Part shown: positions 23,756 to 36,800 of the stretch, in pieces
Layout: every line of letters begins with the position of its first letter
Position numbering within the stretch: the stretch's first letter is position 1
Assembly (NCBI RefSeq): GCF_003473485.1
Contig: NC_053045.1
Span: 6,288,501-6,352,500 of the forward strand
DNA: 64,000 bases
DNA from: Medicago truncatula
Lineage: Eukaryota > Streptophyta > Magnoliopsida > Fabales > Fabaceae
Direction of reading: 5' to 3'
Translations under genes and position numbers: made by a program
The notes under the pieces: model-generated
What the model was told of the DNA's origin: nothing
Databases searched by the model: none
What the model saw: the letters and a program-made list of their open reading frames with translations, nothing else

Positions 23756-24094
23756 TGTTAAGAGTCTCACATCGGTTAGGAGTTGGTCTGACAATTTGTT
23801 TATAAGTGGGGGCAATCCTCACCTCATAAGCCGGTTTTGTGGGGTTGCGTTAGGCTCAACCACGATTTCTAATATGGTATCAAAACCTCTTCACGATTCT
23901 TTGGGCCACCTGTTATCAAGTTTTGTTATCGGGTCATCCGTCATTTATGTTCACGCTTCAGATGTGCAATCCTGAGCATGAGGGGGTGTGTTAAGAGTCC
24001 CACATCGGTTAGGAGTTGGCATGACAATTTGTTTATAAGTGGGGGCAATCCTCACCTCACAAGCCGGTTTTGTACCCAACCACGATTTCTAATA
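23756..24094 (+). mobile_element. TRIM (miniature LTR retroelement), complete
   Basis: LTR 1 is at 23756-23874 and LTR 2 at 23989-24094; both begin TGTTAAGAGTC and end TTTCTAATA. Immediately after LTR 1 is a primer-binding site TGGTATCAAAACC (23875), one or two changes from the initiator-Met tRNA complement. A purine tract AGGGGG precedes LTR 2. The element is flanked by AGTTT at 23751-23755 and 24095-24099. It has no coding capacity. LTR 2 lacks about 13 nt present in LTR 1. It lies about 750 bp upstream of the decayed RLP. Confidence 0.92.
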
Positions 24095-24359
24095 AGTTTC
24101 AAGTCGCAAAATCCTGGATTTTGAGATTTAAGTCGTGATTTTAACAACAATGCTTAAAACATTGAGTTCATGGGCATCTCACTAATAAAACTAATAGTGT
24201 TCAACATCCACTTTTATAAACAATATGAGACTTCTAACTCAAACTTGCTAAACAAGAGTGCTTCATTAACCAATTTTTTATTCTCACTTATTCATGCATG
24301 CTTGTTGAAAATTGGTTGAATTAGAGGTTTCTTGATTCCAATCTCCTACAATGGTAAAA

Positions 24360-24846
24360 TGTATATACTATTTTTCACTAGATGCTATTTTACAAGTCTA
24401 TGATACAAATACAATGAACTTTCCTATCATTTGACTGGTGACAGACAACATAACATGTTTGTGCCAAAAAATTCAATGTTGTCTTGCCCTTTTTAAGGCA
24501 ACGTTTTTCTCATCCACAATGGACGACCCAAAAAGACTATGCTTTATGAAAAGTGGACAACTTAATGCATCATGATGGATTCTTATTCATTGATAGATTA
24601 GAGATGTAATTAGACAAAATTATGTACTATGCTCTTAATAGTGAAAGCAGGAAAACAAAATTATGGTCAGATCCACGAAATTTCACCTGATAGAAAAAAT
24701 TTATATGGGTCATGTTCCACGAAATTTCTCTAAAAACTTTTCCACAATGCAAAACACGTGAATGATTGTGTATGTATGCATATTTCTGAAACTTTATAAC
24801 ACAAACCATTTGTGCTGTTGTTGTCACTCAGAGTAATTAACCAACA
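24360..24846 (+). promoter_or_regulatory. Conserved RLP upstream block
   Basis: The block contains CAATGGACGACCCAAAAAG and CTTTATAACACAAACC just before the start codon. It is nearly the same as 62425-62918 upstream of the RLP at 62919, and a truncated copy lies at 59925-60190. CTTTATAA is a plausible TATA element. Confidence 0.5.
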
Positions 24847-27783
24847 ATGAGATCGATTACATTACTTACATTCTTTTCCTTCCTTATCTGTTCCAAACCT
24901 CTCTTGCCTTTGCCAAATGTCTTGAGGATCAACAATCATTTTTGATCCAATTTAAAAACAATCTCACATTTCATCCTGAGAATTCCACGAAACTAATATT
25001 GTGGAATAAAAGCATTGCTTGCTGCAAGTGCAATTGGAGTGGTGTTACCTGTGACAATGAGGGATATGTTATTGGCCTTGACCTGAGTGAAGAATCTATT
25101 TCAGGTGGATTTAACGAATCAAGTATTCTTTTCAATCTCCTACATCTCAAGGAACTGAACTTGGCTCATAATTATTTAAATTCTTCCATTCGGTTGAGCA
25201 TTTCACAACTCACGAGGTTGGTTACTCTTGATCTCTCTTCTTATGTCGACACAAAACCTAAAATCCCAAATCTACAAAAGTTTATCCAAAATCTCACCAA
25301 TATTAGGCAAATGTATCTAGATGGTATAAGTATAACATCTCGGGGACATGAATGGAGCAATGCTTTGTTGCCTTTGCGTGACCTGCAAAAGTTGAGCATG
25401 TCTGATTGTGATCTATCAGGACCCCTTGATTCTTCCCTAACAAGACTAGAGAACCTGACGGTCATTGTTCTTGGTGAGAACAACTTTTCATCCCCAGTGC
25501 CACAAACATTTGCCAATTTTAAAAACCTAACCACCCTCAATCTTCGAAAGTGTGGATTGATCGGTACATTTCCACAAAATATCTTCCAAATTAAAAGTCA
25601 GCTATTGACTTATCTGACAACCCCAACCTCCATGGTTTTTTTCCAGACCACTCACTTAGTGAATCTCTTCATAGCATTATATTGCGTAACACTATCTTCT
25701 TTGGAACACGTCCACACACTATTGGTAACATGACAAACTTATTCCTATTGGACCTTTCTCACTGTCAACTATATGGAACATTTCCCAATTCACTGTCAAA
25801 CCTCACACACCTTACCGACCTACGCCTTTCTCATAATGATTTATATGGTTCAATTCCTTCATACCTTTTTACACTCCCATCATTGGAGAGAATTTCTCTT
25901 GCATCCAACCAGTTTAGTAAATTTGACGAATTCATAAATGTGTCTTCCAATGTGATGGAATTCCTTGATTTAAGTAGCAATAATCTATCAGGGCCTTTTC
26001 CAACATCTCTCTTCCAGTTCCGTTCACTTTTTTTCCTCGATCTTTCATCTAATAGGTTGAATGGGTCAATGCAGCTAGATGAGCTTTTGGAGCTTAGAAA
26101 TTTAACTGACCTAACCCTTTCATACAACAACATATCAATCATTGAGAATGATGCAAGTGTTGATCAGACAGCCTTTCCCAAGCTACAAACACTATATTTG
26201 GCATCCTGCAACTTGCAAACTTTCCCTAGATTCCTGAAAAATCAATCAACATTGGGATATCTAAACCTTTCAGCTAACCAAATTCAAGGAGTGGTACCCA
26301 ATTGGATTTGGAAACTAAAAAGTCTTTCACTACTTGATATTTCATACAATTTTCTCACAGAATTGGAAGGTTCTTTGCAAAATATTACTTCCAACCTTAT
26401 TTTAATTGACCTTCATAACAACCAACTACAAGGATCAGTATCTGTTTTTCCTGAATCTATTGAATGCTTGGATTACTCAACCAACAATTTCTCTGGTATC
26501 CCACATGATATTGGTAATTATCTGTCTTCCACAAATTTTCTATCTCTTTCAAATAATAGTTTACAAGGAAGCATCCCTCATTCCCTCTGCAAAGCTTCAA
26601 ATCTTCTAGTGCTTGATCTTTCCTTCAACAACATCTTAGGAACAATTTCTCCATGTTTAATCACAATGACTAGTATCCTTGAGGCATTAAATTTGAGGAA
26701 TAACAATCTAAATGGTTCTATACCAGATACGTTTCCAACTTCTTGTGTTGTGAACTTCCATGCAAATCTCTTACATGGGCCGATTCCCAAGTCTCTCTCC
26801 CACTGCTCATCATTAAAGGTATTGGACATTGGATCAAATCAAATTGTTGGTGGTTTTCCATGCTTTTTGAAACACATACCAACACTTAGTGTCTTGGTTT
26901 TGCGGAACAATAGATTGCATGGTTCCATAGAATGTTCACATTCACTAGAAAATAAGCCTTGGAAAATGATTCAAATTGTGGACATTGCTTTGAACAATTT
27001 CAATGGAAAAATACCAGAAAAATATTTCATGACATGGGAAAGAATGATGCATGATGAAAATGATTCTATATCAGACTTCATCTACAGCATGGGAAAGAAC
27101 TTTTACTCATATTACCAAGATAGTGTGACCGTTTCCAATAAAGGTCAAAAAATTAAGTAGGAAAAAATTCTAAAAATCTTTACAGCCATTGATTTCTCAT
27201 CCAATCATTTCGAAGGACCAATACCAGAGTTGCTAATGAAATTTAAGGCAATCCATGTTCTCAACTTTTCAAACAATGTTTTTTCTGGTGAAATCCCATC
27301 AACTATTGAAAACTTGAAACAGCTAGAGTCCTTGGACCTCTCAAATAACTCTTTGGTTGGTGAATTCCTGTGCAGTTTGCAAACTTGTTCTTCCTTTCTT
27401 ATTTGAACCTATCCTTCAATCATTTGGTGGGGAAGATCCCAACAGGTACCCAACTTCAGTCATTTGAAGCATCGTCGTTTGAAGGTAATGATGGACTATA
27501 TGGTCCTTCACTGAATGTAACACTATATGGTAAAGGTCCGGATAAGCTGCACTCAGAGCCAACATGTGAAAAGTTAGATTGTTCGATTGACTGGAATTTT
27601 TTAAGTGTGGAGTTGGGATTTGTTTTTGGGCTCGGAATTATCATCACTCCCCTCTTGTTTTGGAAGAAATGGAGAGTAAGTTATTGGAAACTCGTAGACA
27701 AAATTCTATGTTGGATCTTCCGAAGAATGTATTTTGAATATGCAACTGATAGAGGACAGACATACAGAATTTTAAGGTGGTGA
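24847..27783 (+). pseudogene. Ve-like LRR receptor-like protein, decayed
   Basis: The gene aligns along its whole length with the intact RLPs at 62919 and 33823-36942 (-). It starts MRSITLLTFF at 24847, then a small deletion in the signal-peptide region shifts the frame and gives an early stop near 24945. The LRRNT (ACCKCNWSGVTCDNEG) and first repeats are in a second frame to about 25594, where a 4-nt deletion shifts again. Repeats then run in a third frame to a TAG stop at 27158-27160, inside the non-LRR island. A 1-nt deletion near 27365 shifts the C-terminal part, which ends with the membrane segment (ELGFVFGLGIIITPLLF) and tail TYRILRW. At least four disabling changes are visible, so no functional receptor is expected. 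Confidence 0.85.
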
Positions 27784-29620
27784 TAGCATTAGTGCTACGG
27801 ATTGTGATAAATATTAAATCGATGTTTTCTATTTTCATTTAAGTTGTATTTTGTGTTTACTCCTTTGTGTGTGATGATATGTATTATAACTTTGAATGAA
27901 CATTCTATAAAGTTTAAATAAAACAGTGTCATTGAGAATTATGGTAATAGTGTTTCATTCAAGATACAAATATTGATTTATAACTATTATCATCATTCTC
28001 TTAAAAAAAAAAAACTATAAACATCATAATCAAACCGAAAACCCAAAGGTATCAAGCCAATATTCGTGACACACACTCCCACAAACGTACTCCACGCATA
28101 TCCACATGCTTTAATATCTAGAGAAGTGCTATATGGCGTGAGAGACAACTCATGACAACACCATGAATGCTTGTTTTCCATGAACGCACCAAGCATATCG
28201 AAGTTGATTGGCATTCAATCTGTTATCAATTTCTTGTTAGCAAATTGATGCCCATTGACCAGCCGCGTCAATTTGAGGGGGGATGTGAATAAGAAGTTAA
28301 CTTGTCCTCTTTATCATATTTATAAGAACACAAATCGGAAATTGATTTGTTCTCCTTAATTATAATTACTTACTGTAATTACCTGTATAGCCTTGTATAA
28401 TGTCACCTTTGGGTTTTCGGTTTGATTATGATGTTTATAGTTACAACATAAAGGTATCAAGACAATATTTGTGACACACACTCCCACTCCCACAGACATA
28501 CTCCACGCATATCCACGTGCTTTAATATCTAGAGAAGTGCTATATGGCGCGAGAGACAACTCATGACAACACCATGAATGCTTGGATTTATCACATGGAT
28601 TTTAAGTATGGATTTTCCACTGCTGACATACCTTCAATTCAACACATGCTAAAGCTAAACCACACCTACTAGCTATATATACCATTAGCCACGTTTACCT
28701 ACACTCAATGTTTCTACAACCATATATATGTCACTCGATGTTTCTACAACCATATGTCACTCAATGGCTCAATAATAGAGAGAAAAGTTTTGGAGTATAT
28801 CTTATTATATATTAAGGATCAAATAATTGAGACTTGAATGTGTATATAAAATAAGGACTTGTTTAACATAAGAATTTATGTTGTCATGAAATGGGTGTTA
28901 CAAAGCGAGTATAATGTCACCTTGTCAAAAACTGTTTAAACCTTGTAGTGTTTTGGAAAGTCTTTTTGTCATGGTATGTTATTTTTTTTTTATATATATA
29001 GATTGCATAGTAAATTTGTAATTTCTGTTTTATAATCTCAAAAACATGTTTACAAAACATGCATTTGTGGACTGACTTTTGTTTTAATTCTCATAGAAAG
29101 AACTACAGCTGCATATTTTAGGGCTATAAATTGATGAGCACAAATTAACAAATGTTGTTCTGCCAATGACTGTTATGAGGGAGTAGCCATCTCCTTTTTG
29201 CAAAGAGAATGGATGATTGTGATTGGTTAATCAATTTAATTTTTCTAACTTTGATCAAAAAAACAATAAAAATCTTCTTACAGCTTTGCTACAAAAGATT
29301 CAAAGGTGTGTTGCTCTTAAAAGGAGACATTTTTATCTGCCACAATAAAGGAATGGACTAAGTCATGTACCAACATCATAACAATTAATAAGTCATGCAC
29401 TACAAGTCATGTACCAAAATGATTATGCTTACTATGAAAAATGGAATTTAAATTATCAATTATGGAATGTTTAGTTGCAATTGCATGACTTGCAACTTTA
29501 CAGGTCTTGTTCAACAAAATTCTCTTGTGCCTACAACTTCATAAGACCATCATCTGTTACCTATGTTTTCTTAGTTTTGTCTTGTGTTGTGTAATTCACA
29601 CTCTAAGTAATTAAACAACA
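27784..29620. other. Intergenic between two RLP pseudogenes
   Basis: Holds the repeat pair described at 28013-28583, a small triplicated CACTC(A/G)ATG motif near 28700-28755, and the upstream region of the next RLP copy. No gene. Confidence 0.5.
28013..28583. repeat. Compound inverted and direct repeat
   Basis: 28013-28050 is repeated as a perfect 38-nt reverse complement at 28405-28442. Directly after each arm, about 125-130 nt is repeated in direct orientation (28050-28172 and 28452-28583, containing TTTAATATCTAGAGAAG). The combination of an inverted arm with a direct repeat implies a rearrangement rather than simple tandem duplication. Confidence 0.8.
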
Positions 29621-32600
29621 ATGAGAATTACATTACTTCCATTGTTTTCCTTCATTCTCTGCTACTACTGCATTTATATCAGTTTCCAAATCACCGTTGC
29701 CTCAGCCAAATGTCTCGAAGATCAACATCTATTGCTACTTCAACTATAAAATAATCTCGCATTCGACCCTGAAATTTCCACCAAACTAAAATTCTGGAAT
29801 AAAATCATTGCTTGCTGCGATTGGAGTGGTGTAACTTGTGACAGTGAAGGACAAGTGATTGGCCTTGACTTGAGTGAAGAAGATATCTCTGATGGTTTTG
29901 ATAATTCAAGTAGTCTTTTCAGTCTCGAACATCTCCAGAAACTGAATTTGGCTTATAACTTGTTTGAAACTGTCATTCCATCGGGATTCAACAAGTTGGT
30001 GATGTTGAATTATCTGAATTTTTCACACTCAAGCTTTAAGGGAGAGATTCCTGTAGAGATTTCAAATCTTACAAATTTGATTACTCTTGATATCTCTGGA
30101 CCTAAACATGCGATAAAGAATGCGTTGAAAATCAACAACCAAAATCTACAAAAGTTTGTCCAAAATCTGACCAAGATTAGGCAACTGTATCTAGAAGATA
30201 TAACTCTAACATCTGAGGGGCAGGAATGGAGCAATGCTTTGTTGCCACTGCGTGAACTACAAATGTTGAGCTTGTATAAATGTGATCTAGCAGGGCCACT
30301 TGATTCTTCCCTATCAAAACTAAGGAACCTATCAGTCATTATTCTTGATAGGAACAATTTTTCTTCCCCCGTTCCAGAAACATTTGCTAATTTTCAAAAC
30401 CTGACCACCCTTAGTCTTTCAGATTGTGGATTGACTGGTACATTTCCACAGAAGATCTTTCAGATTGGAACACTGTCTGTTATTGACATAACATACAACA
30501 GCAATCTCCATGGTTCATTTCCAGAAATTCAGCTGAGTGGATCTCTCCAGACCTTAAGGGTAAGTTTCACAAACTTTTCTGGAGCAATTCCACACATCAT
30601 TGGTAAGATGAGGCACTTATATGAATTGGATCTTTCTAATTCTCAATTTAATGGAACACTTCCCAATTCATTTTCAAACCTAACAGAACTAAGTTACTTG
30701 GATTTGTCATTTAACAGTTTCACAGGTCCGATACCATCATTTAGTATGGCCAAAAACCTTAACCACATAGACCTATCTTATAATAGTTTAAGTGGTGAGG
30801 TTTCATCCTCTTTTCACAGTGAAGGACTGCTGAATCTTGTTAAACTTGACTTGAGTTTTAATTCTATCAATGGTAGCATTTCATCATTCCTTTTTACACT
30901 CCCATATCTGTAAAGTCTCCGACTTTCATCCAACCACTTTAACAATCTAGAAGAATTCACAATCATATATTCCTCCGTATTAGAATCCCTTGATTTAAGA
31001 AGCAATGATCTATCAGGGCCTTTTCCAAAATCTATATTGCAGCTTGGTTCACTTTATCGCCTTGATCTTTCCTCTAACAAGTTCACTGGATCCGTCCAAT
31101 TAGATGAACTTTTTGGCCTTACAAGTTTAAGTGAACTACATCTTTCATATAACGACTTATCAATCAGTTGGAATGCTTTAAATTATGATTTACTTTCTAT
31201 TCCCAAAATTAATGTTCTAGGTTTGGCATCCTGCAACTTTAAAACATTTCCTAGTTTCTTGATTAACCAATCCGAATTGGGTTATCTAGACCTTTCAGAT
31301 AACCAGATTCATGGAATAGTACCAAACTGGATTTGGAAACTACCATATCTTGATACGCTAAAGATTTCTCACAATTTTCTCACTAACTTTCAAAGACCAA
31401 TGAAGAATCATATTCCCAACCTTATACTTCTTGACTTTCATAACAACCAGCTGTAAGGACCAATACCCATGTTTCATCAATCTGCTATTTAATTACTTGT
31501 CTTCCACATTGTTTCTATTTCTCTCAAATAATAACTTACAGGGAAGTTTCCCTCATTTCCTCTGCAATGCTTCAAATCTTCAAGTACTTGATCTTTCCAT
31601 TAATAAAATTTTTGGAACAATTCCCGCATGTTTAATGACAATTAATGGCTGGTACCATTTAGGTCATAAATTTGAGTAAAAACAATCTCACTGGCTCTAT
31701 ACCAGATATGTTTCCTGCTTCTTGTGTTGCGAGGACTTTGAACATCAATGGGAATCACTTACATGGGCCGCTTCCGAAGTCTCTTTCCCACTGCTCATCA
31801 TTAAAGGTGTGTTAGACATTGGATCAAATCAAATTTTTGGTGGCTTTCCTTGCTTTTTAAAAAACATACAAAATCTTAGTGTCTTGGTTTTGCGGAATAA
31901 CAAGTTTCATGGATCCATGGAATGTTCACATTCACAAGCAGATAAGCATTAGAAAATGATTCAGATTGTGGACATTGCTTTCAACAATTTCAATGGAAAA
32001 CTACAAGAAAAATACTTCGCAACATGGGATAGAATTGCAAGATGAAGATGATGTTATATCAGACTTCATCCACACGCTAAAGAAAGACTACACATATTAT
32101 CAGGATACTGTGACAGTTTCCAATAAAGGTCAGGAGATGAAGTTGGTTAAAATTCTAACAATATAATCTTCACAGCGATTGATTTCTCATCCAATCATTT
32201 CGAAGGTCTGATGAAATTCAAAGCAGTCCATGTTCTCAACTTTTCAAACAATGCTTTCTCTGGTGAAATCCCATCAACTATCGGGAACCTGAAACAGTTA
32301 GAGTCATTAGACCTCTCAAATAACTCCTTGGTTGGTGTAATACCTGTGCAACTGGCAAGCTTGTTGTTCCTCTCTTATTTGAACCTTTCCTTCAATTATT
32401 TGGTTGGAAAGATCCCGACAGGAACTCAACTTCAGTCATTTCAAGCGACTTCGTTTGAAGGAAACAATGGGCTATATGGACCTCCACTGCCTGAAAAACC
32501 AAATGGTAAAAGGCAGGATGAGCTGCCCCAAGAACCAGCCTGTGAAAGGTTAGCTTGTTCAATTGACTGGAATTTTTTGAGTATGGAGTTGGGATTTGTT

Positions 32601-32758
32601 TTTGGGCTCGGAATCATCATTGGTCCCACCTTGTTTTGGAAGCGATGGAGAGTATGTTATTGGAAACGCGTAGAAAAATTATCTGTTGGATCTTCCGAAG
32701 GATGTATTTTGAATATGCAACTGATAGAGGACAGACATACAGAATTTTAAGGGTGTGA
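29621..32758 (+). pseudogene. Ve-like LRR receptor-like protein, heavily decayed
   Basis: Begins MRITLLPLFSFILCYY (signal peptide) at 29621, followed by the cysteine-pair LRRNT (IACCDWSGVTCDSEG). In-frame stops occur at 29747-29749 (TAA), 30911-30913 (TAA) and 31454-31456 (TAA). A deletion of roughly 90 nt follows the last of these. Further frame changes occur around 31670, 31810 and 32165, and a Trp codon has become TAG near 31951. The C-terminal segment 32211-32740 still encodes LRRs, the ELGFVFGLGIIIGPTLFW membrane helix and part of the cytoplasmic tail. The original product would have been a kinase-less cell-surface immune receptor like the copy at 33823-36942. Confidence 0.85.
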
Positions 32759-33822
32759 TAACATCAGTGCTAGGGATTGTGATAACTATTAAAATAATGT
32801 TTTGTATGTAAATTTAAGTTGTACTTTGTGTTTACTCATTTATGTGTGGTGATATGTATTATAACTTGAAGAAACATTCTATAAAGTTTAAATAAAACAT
32901 TGTCATTGAGAATTATAATGATAGTGTTTCATTCAAAATAGAAATATATAAGTTGATTTATAACTATATATAAACATCATAATCAAACCGAAAGCACAAA
33001 CGAAAGCTTTATAACTCTAAAAAAAAAAAAAAAAACCGAGAGGATACAACTCCAAAATCTAGATATAGAGCCTTCAAAACTTTATATATCAACCCAATTA
33101 CTTCATTCTGTTCCTTTTTGGTAAAACATTTGTTTAATTTGAATCTGATTGTTAGCTAGATATTGACACCATTACATACACATTGATACCATTCTATGCC
33201 TAACATCTTGTTAATTTTTGAGTTGATCTTGTTAACATGTTGACAACTGTTTTATTCACATATTTTTAAATTAAAATATCTAATTATTATGTTCTATGTT
33301 TTGAAGGTCTAACTCAGTTCCTGTGATTTCCAAATTTTGAAGTAGAAGTTTATCCAGCATAACAGTATATGAGAGTTAACATACATTCTGTTCAGTGTCA
33401 TGGTGACAAAGAATATAATAAATGGTCATATAAAACTCTAAATACACTGAAAAAAGAAAATTAATCCCTCCCCTCCATCCACAGGGAGACGTGAGTATTA
33501 CTTCCTCAGGAACACAGTCAGTAGGTGAATCTGAATCTCTAATACCACTGTCTATGTTTCTTTTAAATACATCATTTAAAAAAGAAATTCAAACTATATT
33601 TCATTTCTCTGTCAAATTATAGTGTTGATTATATTTAACTAGGCATGAATTATGCTGAAGAACTTAGAAGAGGTGGAATTTCCTTGATTATTTAATTGTA
33701 GATTACATATGTATGAAGGATTTATAGTGCATGATTGTAGTTCTGAGTAAACATTAGTATAATAGATTGCAAGATACACACTTCTGAATTTATTCTGGTA
33801 CACTCATTAGTAACTAATGCTA
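32759..33822. other. Tail-to-tail intergenic region
   Basis: Contains the duplicated flank block (33050-33420). That copy carries about 190 nt (33103-33290) absent from the copies at 23.0 and 61.1 kb. No gene seen. Confidence 0.5.
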
Positions 33823-36800
33823 CTACCACCTTAAAACTGTGTAAGTTTGTCCTCCTTGTTTTACATATTCAAAATGCATCCAAGGGAATATCCAGCAAAG
33901 AATTTTGTCCATGAGTTTCCAATAACCTACCCTCCATTGCTTCCAAAACATGATGGGACCAATAACACTTCCAAGCCCAAAAATAAATCCTAGTTCCACA
34001 CTTAAAAAATTCCAATCAATTAAACAAGATAACTTTCTACTTCTACATGCTGGCTGTGGATGCAATTCCTGCTTTTTATCATATGCTTTTCTAGTCAACA
34101 GAGGTCCATATAATCCGTCGTTTCCTTTAAAGGAAGAATCGTCAAATGACTGAAGTTGAGTGCCTGTTGGAATCTTCCCCGCGAAATGATTGAATGAGAG
34201 GTTCAAGTAAGAAAGGAATGACAGACTTGCAAGTTGCATGGGAATTTCACCAATCAAAGAGTTATTTGAGAGGTCTAATGACTCCAACTGTTTCAAGTTT
34301 CCAATAGAAGATGGGATTTCACCTGAGAGACAATTGTTTGAAAAGTTGAGAACATGAAGTGCTTTGAAGTTCATCGTCGCTTCTGGTATTTTACCTTCAA
34401 AATGATTGGATGATAAATCAATGGCTGTGAAGATTGTTAGAATCTTAATCAACTCCATTTGTTGACCTTTATTGGAAATTGTCACACTATCCTGATAATA
34501 TGATTCCTCGTTCGCCTGAGAATGGATAAAGTCTGATCGAACATTATTTTCATCATGCATAAATCGTTCCCATTTGAAATACTTTTCAAGTAGTTTTCCA
34601 TTGAAATTGTTGAAAGCAATGTCGACAATTTGAATCATTTTCCACGGCTTATTTTCTAGTGAATGTGAACATTCTAAGGAACCATGAAGTTTGTTGTTCC
34701 GCAAAACCAATACACTAAGTGTTGGTATATTCTTCACGAAGCATGGATAACCACCAACAATTTGATTTGATCCAATATCCAATACCTTTAATGATGAGCA
34801 ATGGGAGAGAGACTTGGGAATTGGCCCATGTAAGAGATTTTCATGGAAGTTCAAAGTCCTTAAGGCACAAGATGGTGGAAACATATCTGGTATGGGGCCG
34901 GTGAGATTGTTCTTTCTTAAATTTAATGCCTCAAGGATACGAGTCATTGTCATTAAACATGGAGGAATTGTTCCAGAAATGTTGTTGAAGGAAATATCAA
35001 GCACTTGAATATTTGAAGCTCTGCAGAGGGAATGAGGGATGTTTCCTTGTAAATTATTATTTGAAAGAGATAGAAACTTTGTGGAAGACAGGTAATTGCC
35101 AATATCTTGTGAGATAACTGAAAATTTGTTTGTTGAGTAATCCAAATAATCAGAAGATTTAGAAAAAACTGGTATTGACCCCTGAAGTTGGTTGTTATGA
35201 AGGTCTAATATCCAAATGGAAGTAAGATTTTGCATAGGTCCTTCCAAGTCGATAAAAGAATTGTGAGAAATATTAAGGACTTGAAGATATGGTAGTTTCC
35301 AAATCCAATTTGGTACTATTCCATGAATCTGGTTATCTGAAAGGTCTAGAATGGTCAATCTGGATTGGTTTATCAAGAAACTAGGGATAGTTTTCAAGTT
35401 GCAGGATGCCAATCTTAGAACGTCAAAGTTGGGAATCGTAGACAGATCAACATTTGAACCTTTTCCATTGATTATTGATAAGTTGTTGTATGAAAGGTAT
35501 AAACTAGTTAAGTTTTTGAGCTCAAAAAGTTTATCTAGTTGGAGGGATTCATTAAACTTGTTAGACGAAAGGTCAAGTGAATAAAGTGAACCGAGCTGAA
35601 CAATGGATATTGGAAAAGGCCCTGATAAATCATTGCTGCTTAAATCAAGAATGTTCAATGAGGAAGACATGATTGTGAATTCTTCTAATATACTAAATTG
35701 GTTGAATGAAAGCCGAAGCTCTTGTAATAATGGGAGTCTAAATAGGAAGGAAGGGATGATACCGTTCATAGAATTGTTAATTAAGTAAATAGTGACAAGA
35801 TTCCGCAATCTTTTAACGTCTAAGAAGGGAATAGGACCAGTGAATTTGTTAGATGACAGATCCAAGTAACTGAGGTGTGTGAGGTTTGACAATGAATTTG
35901 GAAGGGTTCCATTAAATTGACAAAAAGAAAGATCCAATTCAGATAACTGCCTCAAGTTGCCAATAGAGCTAGGTAATGGTCCAGAGAAGTTTGTGTCACT
36001 CACTCTAATTCTATGAAGAGATTCACTTAGTGAGTAGTTTGGAAATGAACCACGGAGATTTTCGTTGGAAAATAAGTCAATCACAGACAATGTTCCAATC
36101 TGAAAGATCTTCTGTGGAAATGTACCGGATAATGCACAAAATGCAAGACTGAGGGTAGTCAAGTTTTTAAAATTTGCAAATGTTTCAGGAACTGGGGATG
36201 AAAAATAGTTCTCATCAAGAATAATGACTGATAGGTTCTCTAGTTTTGTTAGGGAAGAATCAAGGGGACCTAATAGACCACAGGAAGACATGCTCAATTC
36301 TTGTAGGTTTCGCAACGGCAACAAAGCATTGATCCATTCATGTCCCTTAGCTGATATACTTACACTATCTAGATACAATTGCCTTAGTTTTGTCAGATTT
36401 TGCACAAGCTTTTGTAGATTTTGGTGGCTAATTGTCAGCCTTTGCAATAAAAAATAGCCAGGAGAAGAGATATCAAGAGTAACCAACCTTATAAGCTGGG
36501 AAATTTCTATTGGAATCTTCCCGTGAAATCTAGCATCTGTAAGATTCAGATATGTCAACTTCTCCAGCTTGTTGAATGCTGATGGAATGGAAGAATTGAA
36601 ATTGTTAAAAGCCAAGTTCACTTTTTGGAGATGTTGGAGACCAAATAGACTGCTTGTATTTTCAAATCCACCATAGATATATTCTGCACTCAAGTCAAGG
36701 CCAATAACATGTCCTTCACTGTCACAAGTTACACCACTCCAGTTGCAGCATGCAATGCTTTGATTCCACATCCTCAGTTTGCTTGAACTTTCTACCTTGA

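Noticed and set aside
23742..23975. 77-codon ORF around 23.8 kb
   Set aside because: It reads through a TRIM LTR and internal region, which are non-coding.
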